A stretch of DNA of 64,000 nt from JAJVID01 sp963743425 (lineage in GTDB: Bacteria > Acidobacteriota > Blastocatellia > RBC074): contig CAVUPU010000009.1 of the NCBI GenBank assembly GCA_963743425.1, forward strand, positions 124,001 to 188,000, given 5' to 3'. A program made the position numbers and the translations under genes. The notes under the pieces were generated by a model that saw nothing but the letters and a program-made list of their open reading frames with translations, was not told where the DNA came from and did not search any database. Below are positions 22,352-33,084 of the stretch, piece after piece (position 1 is the first letter of the stretch; the number at the start of each line of letters is the position of its first letter).

Positions 22352-24291
22352 CCATGAAGGCGCAAGTGGTATGCGCCAGCCGCATTCGGGGCAAACGACC
22401 TCGTTGCAATAAAGATAGGCGTCGGCGCGATGGCGTTCTTCGTTTGAGGGTCATTGTCCGGTACTTTCTCGGCATCCATTTCGCCGAGTATATATCCGAT
22501 GGCTTTCAACTCAGCCGCCGTTTCCAGCAGGTTTTCAAGCGAGTCACGCGAACCCGAAAGCAACAGCAGCCGGTTCTTGAAATCCAGGTCGGCAAAGAAT
22601 TTTTGCAGATCGGGATGTGGTTTCCCAACCTGGCTTGGTTCGTAAATGACCAGCGAAACTTTTTCGGGTTTGACCTGTATCTCGTCAATCGGCGGCAACG
22701 TCAAAACTTCCTGGTAGCAATCCTTCATTGAAGGGGCGAAGATCGTGGAGAGAAACCCGCGCAATTCTTTAAGCGAGGACTCGCGGTTGTAGGATTCCGC
22801 CGTCGTCTTCAGCTTAGCGACAAGGTTTTGAACGTTCTTGAAATAAAGCTTGCCCTCGCGGTTCGAATGTAAGTACCAGGCTTTGGTGACAAGCAGGTTG
22901 AGAATCTCTTTGACTTTGGTGATGTCGCGCGAAGGGGCGCAGAGGAAGGAGATGATTTCTGAAAGCGACAGCCCGACCAACGCATTGGGGACGTTGGCAA
23001 GCGAAGCGACCAGCATCAGCATACAAACATCCTGCGCATTGCTAAGAGCATCAGGCGCGTTCAAATTGGAGTCAATGATCTCCGCTATCGCCTGACCGTT
23101 CGACGCGATGTCATGACTGATCGCATTGTCGAGCGTGGGGTTGATACTCAGGATTTCGGCGACTGTCTCGCGGTCGTTCAAATCCAGATTGTGCGCATGA
23201 ATCAATTGGGTTTTGTTCGCTTGCCCTTTTTGTTCATCCCACAACCGGGAAACAACTACACGCATTAACCGGATCAGCCCCCGCGTTTGTTGAAAACCTG
23301 GATTTTCGCGGAATCGCGCGTAAAGATCACGGATTGCGAAGTGGAAAGGATAGGATTCGGCAAGTTGGGCCGCGAATTTTTCCGGCGACGCGTTGGTAAT
23401 GTCCATCTGTTTGGCATCGCGGACAGCCTGCGCGTAATTGTAGGCGACGGCTTCAATCTGTTCGCGTTCAGGAAGCTTTTCAAACAGCCGCTTGCGCAGA
23501 ATGTAATAAATCTCGTCAGTATTGAGGCCAACCGGCTCTAACATCACCGCGCCGCGCCCAATTTCGGCGCGGAAGTTTTCCAGCGCGCGGTTGATTTGCT
23601 GGCTTCCACCTTCGTAGGTCGCTTTCAAATCCGATATGACGACGCAAACATTCGACAATTCATCCTTGCTGACGGCGACCAGCAGGTTGGATAAAGCTGT
23701 GGTCGTGACCTGCCCCAGATCGGAATTACCGATAGACTTTGCTTTGGCGTTTTCAAAATAAGGCGGCAATTCATCAAGAAGAATAAGCAGCGGTTCACCT
23801 TTTAACAGATTGATCCACGCCGTCTGCCCTGGCGCTGAGAGTGGCGAGTAGTAATCCTTGAAGGCGTCTTTTTTACCGAGTTGCTCTGCGATCGTTCCCC
23901 AGATGCCGAGCGGAGCGTCGCTTTCCCGCCCAGTGAAACCAACAACCCTCACTGCGCCCAGGTTCGAGGCTTCGTAGAGATCGCCCATTACTTTTGATCG
24001 CAAGGCTGCGTGTTTGGCCAGCAATCCCAACGCGATCATGTTATGGGTTTTACCGCCGCCCATGGCCTGCGATAACACAAAAACGCCCTGCTGCGATTTA
24101 CCTTCAAACCGGCGGAATGTCTCACGCAAAAGTCGCTTCATTCCTTCGGTCATGTAGTTTTCGGCGAAAAAGTCTTCAGGATCGATTGGGCTTTCAGGAG
24201 AGAGTAGATCAGTTAGATCGAGGACTACATCACGGCGAGAGTTATCGAAAACGCTATGCCGTGGAACGCATAGCTTTTTGAGGCTGTTCAT
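22348..24291 (-). CDS. DUF499 anti-phage ATPase, C-terminally truncated
   Basis: A large defence ATPase of the DUF499 family. The Walker A block is AMGGGKTHNM (about 86-95) and the Walker B block LLILLDELPPYF (about 167-178). The homologous sequence runs to EKVPDNDPQTK, about residue 618. In full-length members this block is followed by several hundred more residues. Here the frame instead continues for 29 residues (from NAIAPTPIFIAT) that are simply the methyltransferase sequence read in another frame, then stops. The junction at about 22440 marks an internal deletion. The gene opens the operon, from ATG 24291; the intergenic region upstream is AT-rich. Whether the truncated ATPase retains activity is unknown. 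Confidence 0.82.
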   Translation of the reverse strand: MNSLKKLCVPRHSVFDNSRRDVVLDLTDLLSPESPIDPEDFFAENYMTEGMKRLLRETFRRFEGKSQQGVFVLSQAMGGGKTHNMIALGLLAKHAALRSKVMGDLYEASNLGAVRVVGFTGRESDAPLGIWGTIAEQLGKKDAFKDYYSPLSAPGQTAWINLLKGEPLLILLDELPPYFENAKAKSIGNSDLGQVTTTALSNLLVAVSKDELSNVCVVISDLKATYEGGSQQINRALENFRAEIGRGAVMLEPVGLNTDEIYYILRKRLFEKLPEREQIEAVAYNYAQAVRDAKQMDITNASPEKFAAQLAESYPFHFAIRDLYARFRENPGFQQTRGLIRLMRVVVSRLWDEQKGQANKTQLIHAHNLDLNDRETVAEILSINPTLDNAISHDIASNGQAIAEIIDSNLNAPDALSNAQDVCMLMLVASLANVPNALVGLSLSEIISFLCAPSRDITKVKEILNLLVTKAWYLHSNREGKLYFKNVQNLVAKLKTTAESYNRESSLKELRGFLSTIFAPSMKDCYQEVLTLPPIDEIQVKPEKVSLVIYEPSQVGKPHPDLQKFFADLDFKNRLLLLSGSRDSLENLLETAAELKAIGYILGEMDAEKVPDNDPQTKNAIAPTPIFIATRSFAPNAAGAYHLRLHG

Positions 24292-24652
24292 GGCAAATAA
24301 AGCTCCGTCATTTGATTTCCGAATAGTGGGATATCGGAAAGGCTATTGATAATTCGGTTTAGATAAGAGTAGTCCAGTGAATCTTTTAGACCGTGGCCTT
24401 AAATCGCTCTCGCATTTTGTGACCTTACTGATTTAGGATGGTTGATTTTAAGGCGTGGCGATTATAGCCTTGGTTTACAGATTTAATGAACTGAAAACCA
24501 ATGTTTATGACGAAAACCGATAATTATGAATGGATAAGGCAACTGTCGCCTCGACCACACCCGGCAATATTTACAAGGACGCATTTGAGGTGAAATGCGG
24601 GGAATTGGATGAAAGACCATCGTTAGCGCCGCTTCTCTCGAAAGGGAAACAA
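24292..24652. other. divergent promoter region, nothing specific seen
   Basis: About 360 bases, AT-rich, between the divergent DUF499 and DUF1186/SEC-C genes. It must hold promoters for both. No operator-like palindrome or RNA structure stood out, which is unusual for this window, where most gaps contain a long inverted repeat. A possible 41-codon N-terminal extension of the SEC-C gene from ATG 24530 lies here, but it lacks a ribosome-binding site. Confidence 0.5.
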
Positions 24653-26386
<1,734 letters not shown>

Positions 26387-27124
26387 TTATTCCTTTCGTA
26401 ATGTGGAAGGCAGATTCTGAACAAATACCGTGTGAGTCGCAGACCCGATCCCCTGCCGCAAATCATCCAACGCTTTTGCTAAATCTCCATTCAGCAAAGC
26501 GCTCACGTTCAACCGCAACCCCGGAAAGACCCGACTTTCGATAATGCCCTGATCATCAGGCGCCAGTCGCACATATTTTCCTTCTTGCAAGCTGAACCAA
26601 TCTATCTGCCGATCGTGAACGCGCCACACCAGATACTCCTGCACTCCGTTGCGGCGGTAAACCTTGAACTTTTCGTGCAGGTCGTAAGACGCGCTGCTCG
26701 ATGCAATCTCGACAATCAGTTCCGGCGAACCTTCCAGATAATCGTCTTCACTGATGAAGGATTTTCCACCATGGGCCTCATCAATTCTGAGAATCAAGTC
26801 GGGCTGTGGATCATTGTCGGCGTCGAGGCGCAATGTGGCGTTGTCTGCCAATTCAACTCCGGGTGTGGCTATGGAATAACTGAACAGCAAACCGTGAATG
26901 TCACTGTGGGGCTTTCCGTGGCCCTTGTAGCGGACAGGGGATGGCATATAGACGACTCCTTCGATCAATTCAGCCTTCTTCACTTCCGGCATCGCGTCAT
27001 AGCGGCGCTCGAATTCGGCGCGCGTCAGTCGGTCGCCGGGTTCCAAAGGCAGCGGGCGCCTAGGTTGGACTGGGGCTGACGAGGGTTGATGAGTCATCGC
27101 TTCTGTTAAAACATCAGTGGCCAT
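26387..27124 (-). CDS. Uma2 family (DUF820) putative restriction endonuclease
   Basis: A 245-residue cytoplasmic protein of the Uma2 family, whose fold is PD-(D/E)xK nuclease-like. The active-site pattern is visible as PDLILRIDE, then SPELIVEIASSSASYDLHEK, with the acidic residues and the lysine in place, followed by YRRNGVQEYLVW. The biological role of the family is unsettled; it expands greatly in Acidobacteria and Cyanobacteria. The N-terminal about 35 residues are proline-rich. It converges on the SEC-C gene with no gap between the stop codons. Confidence 0.85.
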   Translation of the reverse strand: MATDVLTEAMTHQPSSAPVQPRRPLPLEPGDRLTRAEFERRYDAMPEVKKAELIEGVVYMPSPVRYKGHGKPHSDIHGLLFSYSIATPGVELADNATLRLDADNDPQPDLILRIDEAHGGKSFISEDDYLEGSPELIVEIASSSASYDLHEKFKVYRRNGVQEYLVWRVHDRQIDWFSLQEGKYVRLAPDDQGIIESRVFPGLRLNVSALLNGDLAKALDDLRQGIGSATHTVFVQNLPSTLRKE

Positions 27125-27228
27125 AGAATCACACTCGCTTTCGAGACGGTTGATTTTTGCGGCAGTAAAATTATAGCCTTTGATTCAGTGTCTGACGAAT
27201 GAAATTGTAGAAGTGGCCAAGTTGAACA

Positions 27229-27945
27229 ATGTCCATTCCAGAAACACCGCGGCTTGAATTGCCGATACTTCAAGAACTCAAAGCCACCGGAGGCGGCGAT
27301 CAATTGCGCTACCTCTACGAGCGGTTGCCGAGCTACTTTCCGCAACTCACCCGTCAGGATTTGGACGAGCGCGCCGAAAATGGCCGCAGCCGCTGGTTCC
27401 GCGCCGTGCAGCGAGCCGGACGTCAACTCGAAGAAAAGGGCGAATTGCGACGCGAGAAGAGTCAGTGGAAGATCACCGCGAGAGGGCTGAAGCGCGTTGA
27501 GGCCGAAACGATGAGGCTCGACGCGCGCGCCGCTCCCGTCGAACACAAGGAAAAAACGCTCACGCACAAGGAAGCCCAGGCGATGCTGGTCGAGATCGGG
27601 TTGATGCTGGGCAAACACGCGGAGGCGGAGTTCGAGCATTACGATGTTGTCTGGCGCGACGCGGCTTCGTCGCCGCGATTGAGCCACGTCTTTGAAGTGC
27701 AGATTTCGGGCAGCGTCGACAGCGCGCTGACGCGGTTGAAACACGCTTACGACGCGCAGCGCTCGCGGCCTTTTCTGGTCGTCGCCGGCGAGCGCGACAG
27801 GCGGTTCGCGGGGAAGCGGCTGACCGGATCGTTCCACGAAATCTGGGATATGATCACGGTGATCGGGGTGGGGGAGTTGCAGCGATTGTACGAGGCGTTG
27901 AAGGGCCATCAAACTCTGCTTGAGCAGATTATGACGCGTGGTTGA
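27229..27945 (+). CDS. winged-helix plus PD-(D/E)xK-like protein (hypothetical)
   Basis: 238 residues. The N-terminal 95 residues read as an Mrr-type winged helix: LPILQELKATGGGDQLRYLY, then WFRAVQRAGRQLEEKGELRR and WKITARGLKRVE. The C-terminal part has HYDVVWRD, HVFEVQISGSVDSALTRLKH and PFLVVAGERD. This is the spacing of a PD-(D/E)xK core with Glu-x-Gln in place of Glu-x-Lys, and a helix carrying ALxRLKHAYD. I infer a nuclease-fold protein, possibly inactive or a DNA-binding regulator. The next gene follows 11 bases downstream. I do not know a named family. Confidence 0.6.
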   Translation: MSIPETPRLELPILQELKATGGGDQLRYLYERLPSYFPQLTRQDLDERAENGRSRWFRAVQRAGRQLEEKGELRREKSQWKITARGLKRVEAETMRLDARAAPVEHKEKTLTHKEAQAMLVEIGLMLGKHAEAEFEHYDVVWRDAASSPRLSHVFEVQISGSVDSALTRLKHAYDAQRSRPFLVVAGERDRRFAGKRLTGSFHEIWDMITVIGVGELQRLYEALKGHQTLLEQIMTRG

Positions 27946-27956
27946 GGAGGAGAGTG

Positions 27957-28769
27957 ATGAATCTTCAGAAGTTTTGGCGGCTGGATCATCCGGATTACAA
28001 GAGTGATTACGCTCATACTTTTATCAACGGCTCCTTGGAGCATCCCTTCTCTCTTCCCGGAGTGAAGTGCTCTGTATGCAAGCAAACCTGGGGAGGGATT
28101 AGGATTCTGCCTTATCCGTGCCCTGAGTCTTTTCGGCGGCGGAAAGAACTCCGAGGTCCCTGGCCGATTCCTTTGGCCGAGCACAAAAAGCTTCAGGCGG
28201 AAGTCCTCGCGGCGTTACGCGGCGAAGGCGTTGAGATCGATTCCCTGCGTCCGGGGGACGAATTGCAACCATGTTATCTGGACGTGCCTTCTCGACCTCG
28301 CGCTGATTTCCTGTGGAGTTCAATCGGAAGCGTGATCATTTCACACCGCATGAAAGACTTATTTGAAAAGCACGGCGTCGGGGGCGTCGCGTTCGCAAAG
28401 GCAGGGCTGCGGAAAGTTGGGAAGCGCGAGGCCAAATTGCCGCCGCCGATTCCCGCTTCGGGTGAGCCTGAAGACTTGATTAATGAGGCTCCGCTGCTCG
28501 CCGACACATCTGCCATCGGTCCTTACTACGAACTGATCGTTCTCAACGAATCCGGTTACCCACCTGGCGGGACGCCGAGGAGCGTATGCTCAGGGTGTGG
28601 CAGACCCGACGTGGACAGTGAGAAGAGGCAGCTTGTAATGACGCCGGAGATGTGGAATGGAGATAAAATCTTTTTCCTGGCCACGACTCTTCACGTGATC
28701 GTGACAAGTGAATTGAAAGAATTGCTCGAAAGAAATAATCCGACCAATGTGGTCTTCAAAGAGATATAG
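27957..28769 (+). CDS. double-CXXCG / SitI6-like immunity protein
   Basis: The start is ATG 27957, with GGAGGAGAG six bases upstream. The 270-residue protein matches the double-CXXCG family known from Myxococcus, where SitI6 protects against the contact-delivered toxin SitA6. The first motif is CSVCKQTWGG (about 41-50) and the second CSGCGRPD (about 212-219); FLWSSIGSVIISHRMKDLFE between them is a family block. These pairs probably bind zinc. No SitA-like toxin gene is next to it, so it is an orphan immunity gene here, perhaps for self-protection against neighbours' toxins. The assignment to family is firm; the role is inferred. Confidence 0.75.
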   Translation: MNLQKFWRLDHPDYKSDYAHTFINGSLEHPFSLPGVKCSVCKQTWGGIRILPYPCPESFRRRKELRGPWPIPLAEHKKLQAEVLAALRGEGVEIDSLRPGDELQPCYLDVPSRPRADFLWSSIGSVIISHRMKDLFEKHGVGGVAFAKAGLRKVGKREAKLPPPIPASGEPEDLINEAPLLADTSAIGPYYELIVLNESGYPPGGTPRSVCSGCGRPDVDSEKRQLVMTPEMWNGDKIFFLATTLHVIVTSELKELLERNNPTNVVFKEI

Positions 28770-28789
28770 CCTGGGGTTATCATCCGCGT

Positions 28790-29014
28790 ATGGATTACAC
28801 AAAGATCATCACCGTTGAGCCAGGTAAGCGTGGCGGCAAAGCTTGCATCCGTGGGATGCGGATAGCCGTTGTGGACGTGTTGGAATACCTCGCCGGCGGG
28901 ATGACACCCGAAGAGATTCTGGATGACTTCCCGGAATTAACGATGGAAGACATCCGCGCCTGTCTCGCGTATGCTGCGGATCGCGAGCTCACACAGATGA
29001 TAAAGCCACAATGA
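28790..29014 (+). CDS. DUF433 domain protein, antitoxin-like
   Basis: A 74-residue protein with the complete DUF433 pattern: ITVEPGKRGGKACIRGMRIA, then VLEYLAGGMTPEEILDDFPE and LTMEDIRACLAYAADRE. DUF433 proteins are winged-helix antitoxins usually followed by a DUF5615 PIN-like toxin. No toxin follows; the TGA overlaps the ATG of mutS by four bases (ATGA). It is therefore translationally coupled to mutS. It starts 20 bases after the immunity-protein gene. Confidence 0.85.
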   Translation: MDYTKIITVEPGKRGGKACIRGMRIAVVDVLEYLAGGMTPEEILDDFPELTMEDIRACLAYAADRELTQMIKPQ

Positions 29015-31632
29015 CCACGCCTCTGCGCCGCCAATATCTGGAAATCAAACGCCGCTATCCCGGAATGATCCTATTCTTCCAGATCGGCGATTTTTACGAG
29101 GCTTTCGACGAGGATGCGAGCGTCGTGGCGCGCGAGCTGGGCGTCGCTCTGACCCGGAAATATTTCGGCAAGGGGCAGGTGCATCCGCTCGCGGGCGTGC
29201 CGGTGCGCTCGATCGAGGGCCATCTGGCCAAGCTGATCAATCGCGGTTACAAGATCGCGATTTGCGATCAGGTCACACTGCCGGGCAAAGGGCTGGTCGA
29301 ACGCGAAGTCACGCGGATCGTCACGCCGGGCACCGTGGTCGAGCCGGGTTTGCTCGAAGGCAAGGCTAACAATTATCTGGCCAGCCTCTTCGTGGGCGGC
29401 GCTTCGGCGGGACTGGCTTACGCCGATGTGACCACGGGGGAGTTCGCCGCGACCGAGCTTGAGGTCGGGCAAGCGGTCGCGGAGCTTGAACGTCTGGAGC
29501 CTTCCGAATTGCTGCTGCCGCGCGATCAGCATCCGCCCGACATCGAGATCCGCGCGTTGACGAAACTCGACGACGCCCGGATCGAACTGAAGGCGACGCG
29601 GAGGGCGCTACTCGATCATTTCGGCGTCACGACGCTGGCGGCTTACGATTGCGAAGACCGCCCGCTGGCGACGCAGGCCGCGGGCGCGATTATCACCTAC
29701 CTGCGCGACACTCAGCCGGACGCGCTGGCCAATCTTGACAGGTTGCAGAGTTACACGACCGACAAGCTCATGCGGCTCGATCCGCAGACGGCGCGCAATC
29801 TGGAAATCTTTCAGGGTTGGGATTTCACCGGCGGCCAGCCTACGGGGTCGCTGGTTTCGACGATTGATCTGACCGTAACGCCGATGGGCGGGCGGCGGTT
29901 GCGGCGATGGCTGCTGCATCCGCTGCTGGACGTCCTCGAATTGCGCGCGCGGCAGGACGCGGTCGAATGGTTCTTCAAACGCGACGCCACGCGGGAGAAG
30001 ATTCGCGCGGCGCTGAATGAAATCCTCGACATCGAGCGATTGCTCGGACGCGTTCGGCGGAAGATCGCCGCGCCGATGGAGGTGGTCGCGCTCGCGCGCA
30101 GCCTGCGCGCCGTAGCGCCGATCCGCTTCACCCTCGAAAAACAGAAGGCGCCGTCCGATTTCACCAGGACTCTGAAGGATTGCGAGGACATCGTCGGGTA
30201 CGTCACGCGGGCGATCACCGAGCGCCCGCCTTCGGAGATAGAGCGCGGCGCGGTCATCCGCGCGGGGTTTTCCACGGAGCTTGACGAGTTGCGCGACGTG
30301 CTGACGGGCGGGAAAGATTATCTGGCGAGGTTCGAATCGCGCGAGCGCGAACGCAGCGGAATAAGGTCGCTCAAGGTCGGCTACAACAAGGTCTTCGGCT
30401 ATTACATCGAGATCACGAAGACAAACCTCAAGCTCGCGCCCGGCGATTACATCCGCAAACAGACTCTGACGAACGCCGAACGCTTCTTCACGCTGGAGCT
30501 GAAAGAGCATGAAACGCTGATCGCCAACGCCAGCGAGCGGATTGTCGAACTCGAAACCAACCTCTATCGCCAGGTCTGCGCCGAGATCAGCCGCCACGCC
30601 GACCGCATCGCCCAGGTCGCCGCCGGCGTCGCGCACATCGACCTCTGCGCGGCGCTGGCTGAATGCGCTGCGCGTTATAACTATGTCAGGCCCGAATTGA
30701 ACGAGGGCGGCGAGATCCTGATCAGCAAGGGCCGCCATCCGATGATCGAGCAACGGCTGCGCGAATCAGGCAATGAAGCCGAGCGCCGCTTCGGGCCGAA
30801 CGATACGCGGCTTTCAAGCGCCGGCGTCGCGAACGGAGACGCGGATGGCGGGCCGCAGATCATGCTGCTGACTGCGCCGAACATGGCCGGGAAGTCGGTC
30901 TACCTCAGACAAGTCGCGTTGATCTGTTTGCTGGCGCAGATCGGCGCCTTCGTCCCCGCCGCGGAGGCTGCGCTCGGCATCGTCGACCGCATCTTCACTC
31001 GCGTCGGGTTGCACGATTACACGCTGCGCGGCCATTCGAGCTTCATGGTCGAGATGATCGAAACTGCGCAAATTTTAAATAGCGCGACCCCGCGCAGCCT
31101 GATCCTGCTCGATGAGGTCGGGCGGGGAACTTCGACCGCGGACGGATTGTCAATCGCGCGGGCGGTGATCGAATTTCTGCACAACAACCCGCGCGTCGCG
31201 GCCAAGACGCTGTTCGCCACTCACTACCACGAATTGACCGACGCGTCGGATTATTTGCCTCGCGTGCGGAACTTCCATTTAGCTGTCGAAGAGAAGGGCG
31301 GCGAGGTGCGCTATCTGCACAAAGTCGAGCCGGGGCGCGCCGAAAAGAGCTTCGGCATATACGTGGCGCAGTTGGCAGGATTGCCCAAACCCGTCATACG
31401 CCGCGCGACGGAATTGCTCGACGATCACAACGGGACGGCGGAGCGGAAGACGCCGGCGAAGGCGAAAACGGCGTCGCCGGACGGAAGCATGAAGGCCGCG
31501 CTTGAAGCGCTCGCCGCGCTCGACATCAATCAACTCAGCCCGGTCGAGGCGTTGACTAAGCTTTACGAATTGCAGCGGCGCGTAATGGGGATGTATCAAA
31601 ACCACGAAATGAAGAGGGGCACGAAGATTTAG
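29011..31632 (+). CDS. mutS: DNA mismatch repair protein MutS
   Basis: MutS recognises mismatches and recruits repair ATPases. The mismatch-binding Phe-x-Glu is in GDFYEAF (about residues 28-34). The ATPase C-terminal domain has Walker A PNMAGKS, the ordered loop LHDYTLRGHSSFMVEM, Walker B LILLDEVGRGTSTADG and FATHYHELT. The 873-residue length is normal. The start ATG overlaps the DUF433 stop by four bases. The last residues (about MKRGTKI) are encoded within a hairpin. A degraded copy of its last about 55 codons lies downstream at 33085. No mutL is nearby. Confidence 0.96.
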   Translation: MTTPLRRQYLEIKRRYPGMILFFQIGDFYEAFDEDASVVARELGVALTRKYFGKGQVHPLAGVPVRSIEGHLAKLINRGYKIAICDQVTLPGKGLVEREVTRIVTPGTVVEPGLLEGKANNYLASLFVGGASAGLAYADVTTGEFAATELEVGQAVAELERLEPSELLLPRDQHPPDIEIRALTKLDDARIELKATRRALLDHFGVTTLAAYDCEDRPLATQAAGAIITYLRDTQPDALANLDRLQSYTTDKLMRLDPQTARNLEIFQGWDFTGGQPTGSLVSTIDLTVTPMGGRRLRRWLLHPLLDVLELRARQDAVEWFFKRDATREKIRAALNEILDIERLLGRVRRKIAAPMEVVALARSLRAVAPIRFTLEKQKAPSDFTRTLKDCEDIVGYVTRAITERPPSEIERGAVIRAGFSTELDELRDVLTGGKDYLARFESRERERSGIRSLKVGYNKVFGYYIEITKTNLKLAPGDYIRKQTLTNAERFFTLELKEHETLIANASERIVELETNLYRQVCAEISRHADRIAQVAAGVAHIDLCAALAECAARYNYVRPELNEGGEILISKGRHPMIEQRLRESGNEAERRFGPNDTRLSSAGVANGDADGGPQIMLLTAPNMAGKSVYLRQVALICLLAQIGAFVPAAEAALGIVDRIFTRVGLHDYTLRGHSSFMVEMIETAQILNSATPRSLILLDEVGRGTSTADGLSIARAVIEFLHNNPRVAAKTLFATHYHELTDASDYLPRVRNFHLAVEEKGGEVRYLHKVEPGRAEKSFGIYVAQLAGLPKPVIRRATELLDDHNGTAERKTPAKAKTASPDGSMKAALEALAALDINQLSPVEALTKLYELQRRVMGMYQNHEMKRGTKI

Positions 31633-31650
31633 AAAATCTTCGTGCCCCTC
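31614..31650. terminator. perfect hairpin spanning the mutS stop codon
   Basis: A 17-base perfect stem (31614-31630 and 31634-31650) with a three-base loop; the TAG stop of mutS (31630-31632) lies at the loop. There is no downstream T-run, so classical Rho-independent termination is uncertain. It could block exonuclease decay of the mutS message. Confidence 0.6.
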
Positions 31651-31676
31651 GCCAGCATCGCGATCGAATTTCCCTA

Positions 31677-32669
31677 CTATCGGGCGGCGACGTCAACGAA
31701 AAAGCCGCCTAGATCAGGATCTATCGGGATTCCCCGAACAACCACGTTTTGCGTTTGCCCTCGCTGTAGGGTCGTTTTGACCTGCGCCAGGTTGATGGAG
31801 AAAAGCATCCTGCCGCTAACCCCGAAGACAGTATTAGTCCCATCTGGGTTAGTGACGATGTCGCAGTCGGCCGTCGGAGATATGTTGATCCGAGCGCCGG
31901 TCGGAGTGACGAGGTTGCCAATAGTCTGCACTAGACCTCCGCCCGTGGCCGAGCTGCCACCAGGAGTGGCCGGCGCGATCGTCACTAACGTGTCCAAGTC
32001 GTAATCAATCCCGTAGAAAAGAGTGACCGCCGCGCCGGCAACGTTGTTGGTATATGAGCCGCAGGCGACGTTCGGGTCTTTGCCAGCGTTTACGTCACCG
32101 GCCGGGTAAGTCAGGGCGGTTTGGACCGCGGTTGCGTTCAGGTTACCGCTCGAATTGACGAGCGCATAGTTTTTGCGGTTGCTCCCGATCAATCGCAGCG
32201 CGTCGACGACGGGGTTGAAGTCCATCAGCGACTGATACCCCGCGTCAAAACGAGGCGACACTGTACTCACCCGAGTCAGGTTGCCCAAATTAGCGGCGCC
32301 CAGAGCAACGGTGTAAACAGTGCCGGTATCGGTCAAAGCATAGAGGCGTCTGTCAGACGGGCGAAAATCAATCCCAATCATATTGCCATCGGCGTCGTCG
32401 ATGCGAACTAACCGGGTGAAGCTGGTCGCGCCGGGCTGGAGGACAAAAATAACGTTGTTAGCGTTCAGAGCGTAAATGGCCCTGGTCGGCATAACCATGC
32501 CTGAGCTGGTCAAGTCTTGCGCGGCGAAGCTCGCAGCCGGCGCCATAGATCTTTGTGATGAATTGAGTTTGCTTTCAGCGCTAGCCGAGTATCTGCTCAT
32601 AAGGCCTGGGATCGCCATGGCAGACAAAGCCAGCGCCGTGAACGTTAGTGTAGTGAGTGATTTTTTCAT
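31677..32669 (-). CDS. DUF4394 secreted protein
   Basis: A 330-residue secreted protein from ATG 32669, preceded by AAAGGA; ATG 32678 lies too close to that site. The signal peptide is KKSLTTLTFTALALSAMAIP. The DUF4394 body is beta-strand rich and propeller-like: IYALNANNVIFVLQPG, IDFRPSDRRLYALTDTGTVY and DFNPVVDALRLIGSNRKNY are typical repeat blocks, and the C terminus ends VRGIPIDPDLGGFFVDVAAR. The function is unknown. The gene is inverted relative to its neighbours and bracketed by two copies of the mutS 3' end, so it may have arrived as an insertion. Confidence 0.85.
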   Translation of the reverse strand: MKKSLTTLTFTALALSAMAIPGLMSRYSASAESKLNSSQRSMAPAASFAAQDLTSSGMVMPTRAIYALNANNVIFVLQPGATSFTRLVRIDDADGNMIGIDFRPSDRRLYALTDTGTVYTVALGAANLGNLTRVSTVSPRFDAGYQSLMDFNPVVDALRLIGSNRKNYALVNSSGNLNATAVQTALTYPAGDVNAGKDPNVACGSYTNNVAGAAVTLFYGIDYDLDTLVTIAPATPGGSSATGGGLVQTIGNLVTPTGARINISPTADCDIVTNPDGTNTVFGVSGRMLFSINLAQVKTTLQRGQTQNVVVRGIPIDPDLGGFFVDVAAR

Positions 32670-33084
32670 AGTTGACATCCTTTACTAAGTCCTACCCCTT
32701 CCAAAAACCCAGGGAGGTTCGTTTCGTTAAAGGGAGCCTCTTTACAACAAAGATATCCATTTGCCGCGAGTGAACGAGACAAACTACACCTGCGGCAATA
32801 GGTAATCTCTACCGGTTTTGCAGCGCACTAAATGTGGAATAAAGTGGAGAGCTTTGTGATTTGTGAGGTAAAGGGCCGCCAACAGGCGCCGCGAGGGCTA
32901 GTTATTTTCATCGATTATTACGACTCCCAATTTGCGCGAAGTTTTTGGAATAAATCTCATTTTCTCATAAAACTTCCCGCGAATTACGAGTTACGAACGG
33001 CCCAGAATATATTTAGTCACTCGGCCTTTGTCAACGCATTAATCCGCTGGCGAAAATTAAATACCCTGGCGAAAGAATACGGAG
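32670..33084. other. AT-rich intergenic region, nothing identified
   Basis: About 415 bases upstream of the DUF4394 gene and before the mutS-tail duplicate. It is markedly more AT-rich than the surroundings. It presumably contains the DUF4394 promoter. I saw no long palindrome, RNA gene or conserved frame. Confidence 0.45.

Noticed and set aside
22340..22460. Natural fusion or programmed frameshift joining DUF499 and the methyltransferase
   Set aside because: The frames differ, no slippery heptamer is seen, and large parts of both proteins are missing. A deletion explains it better.
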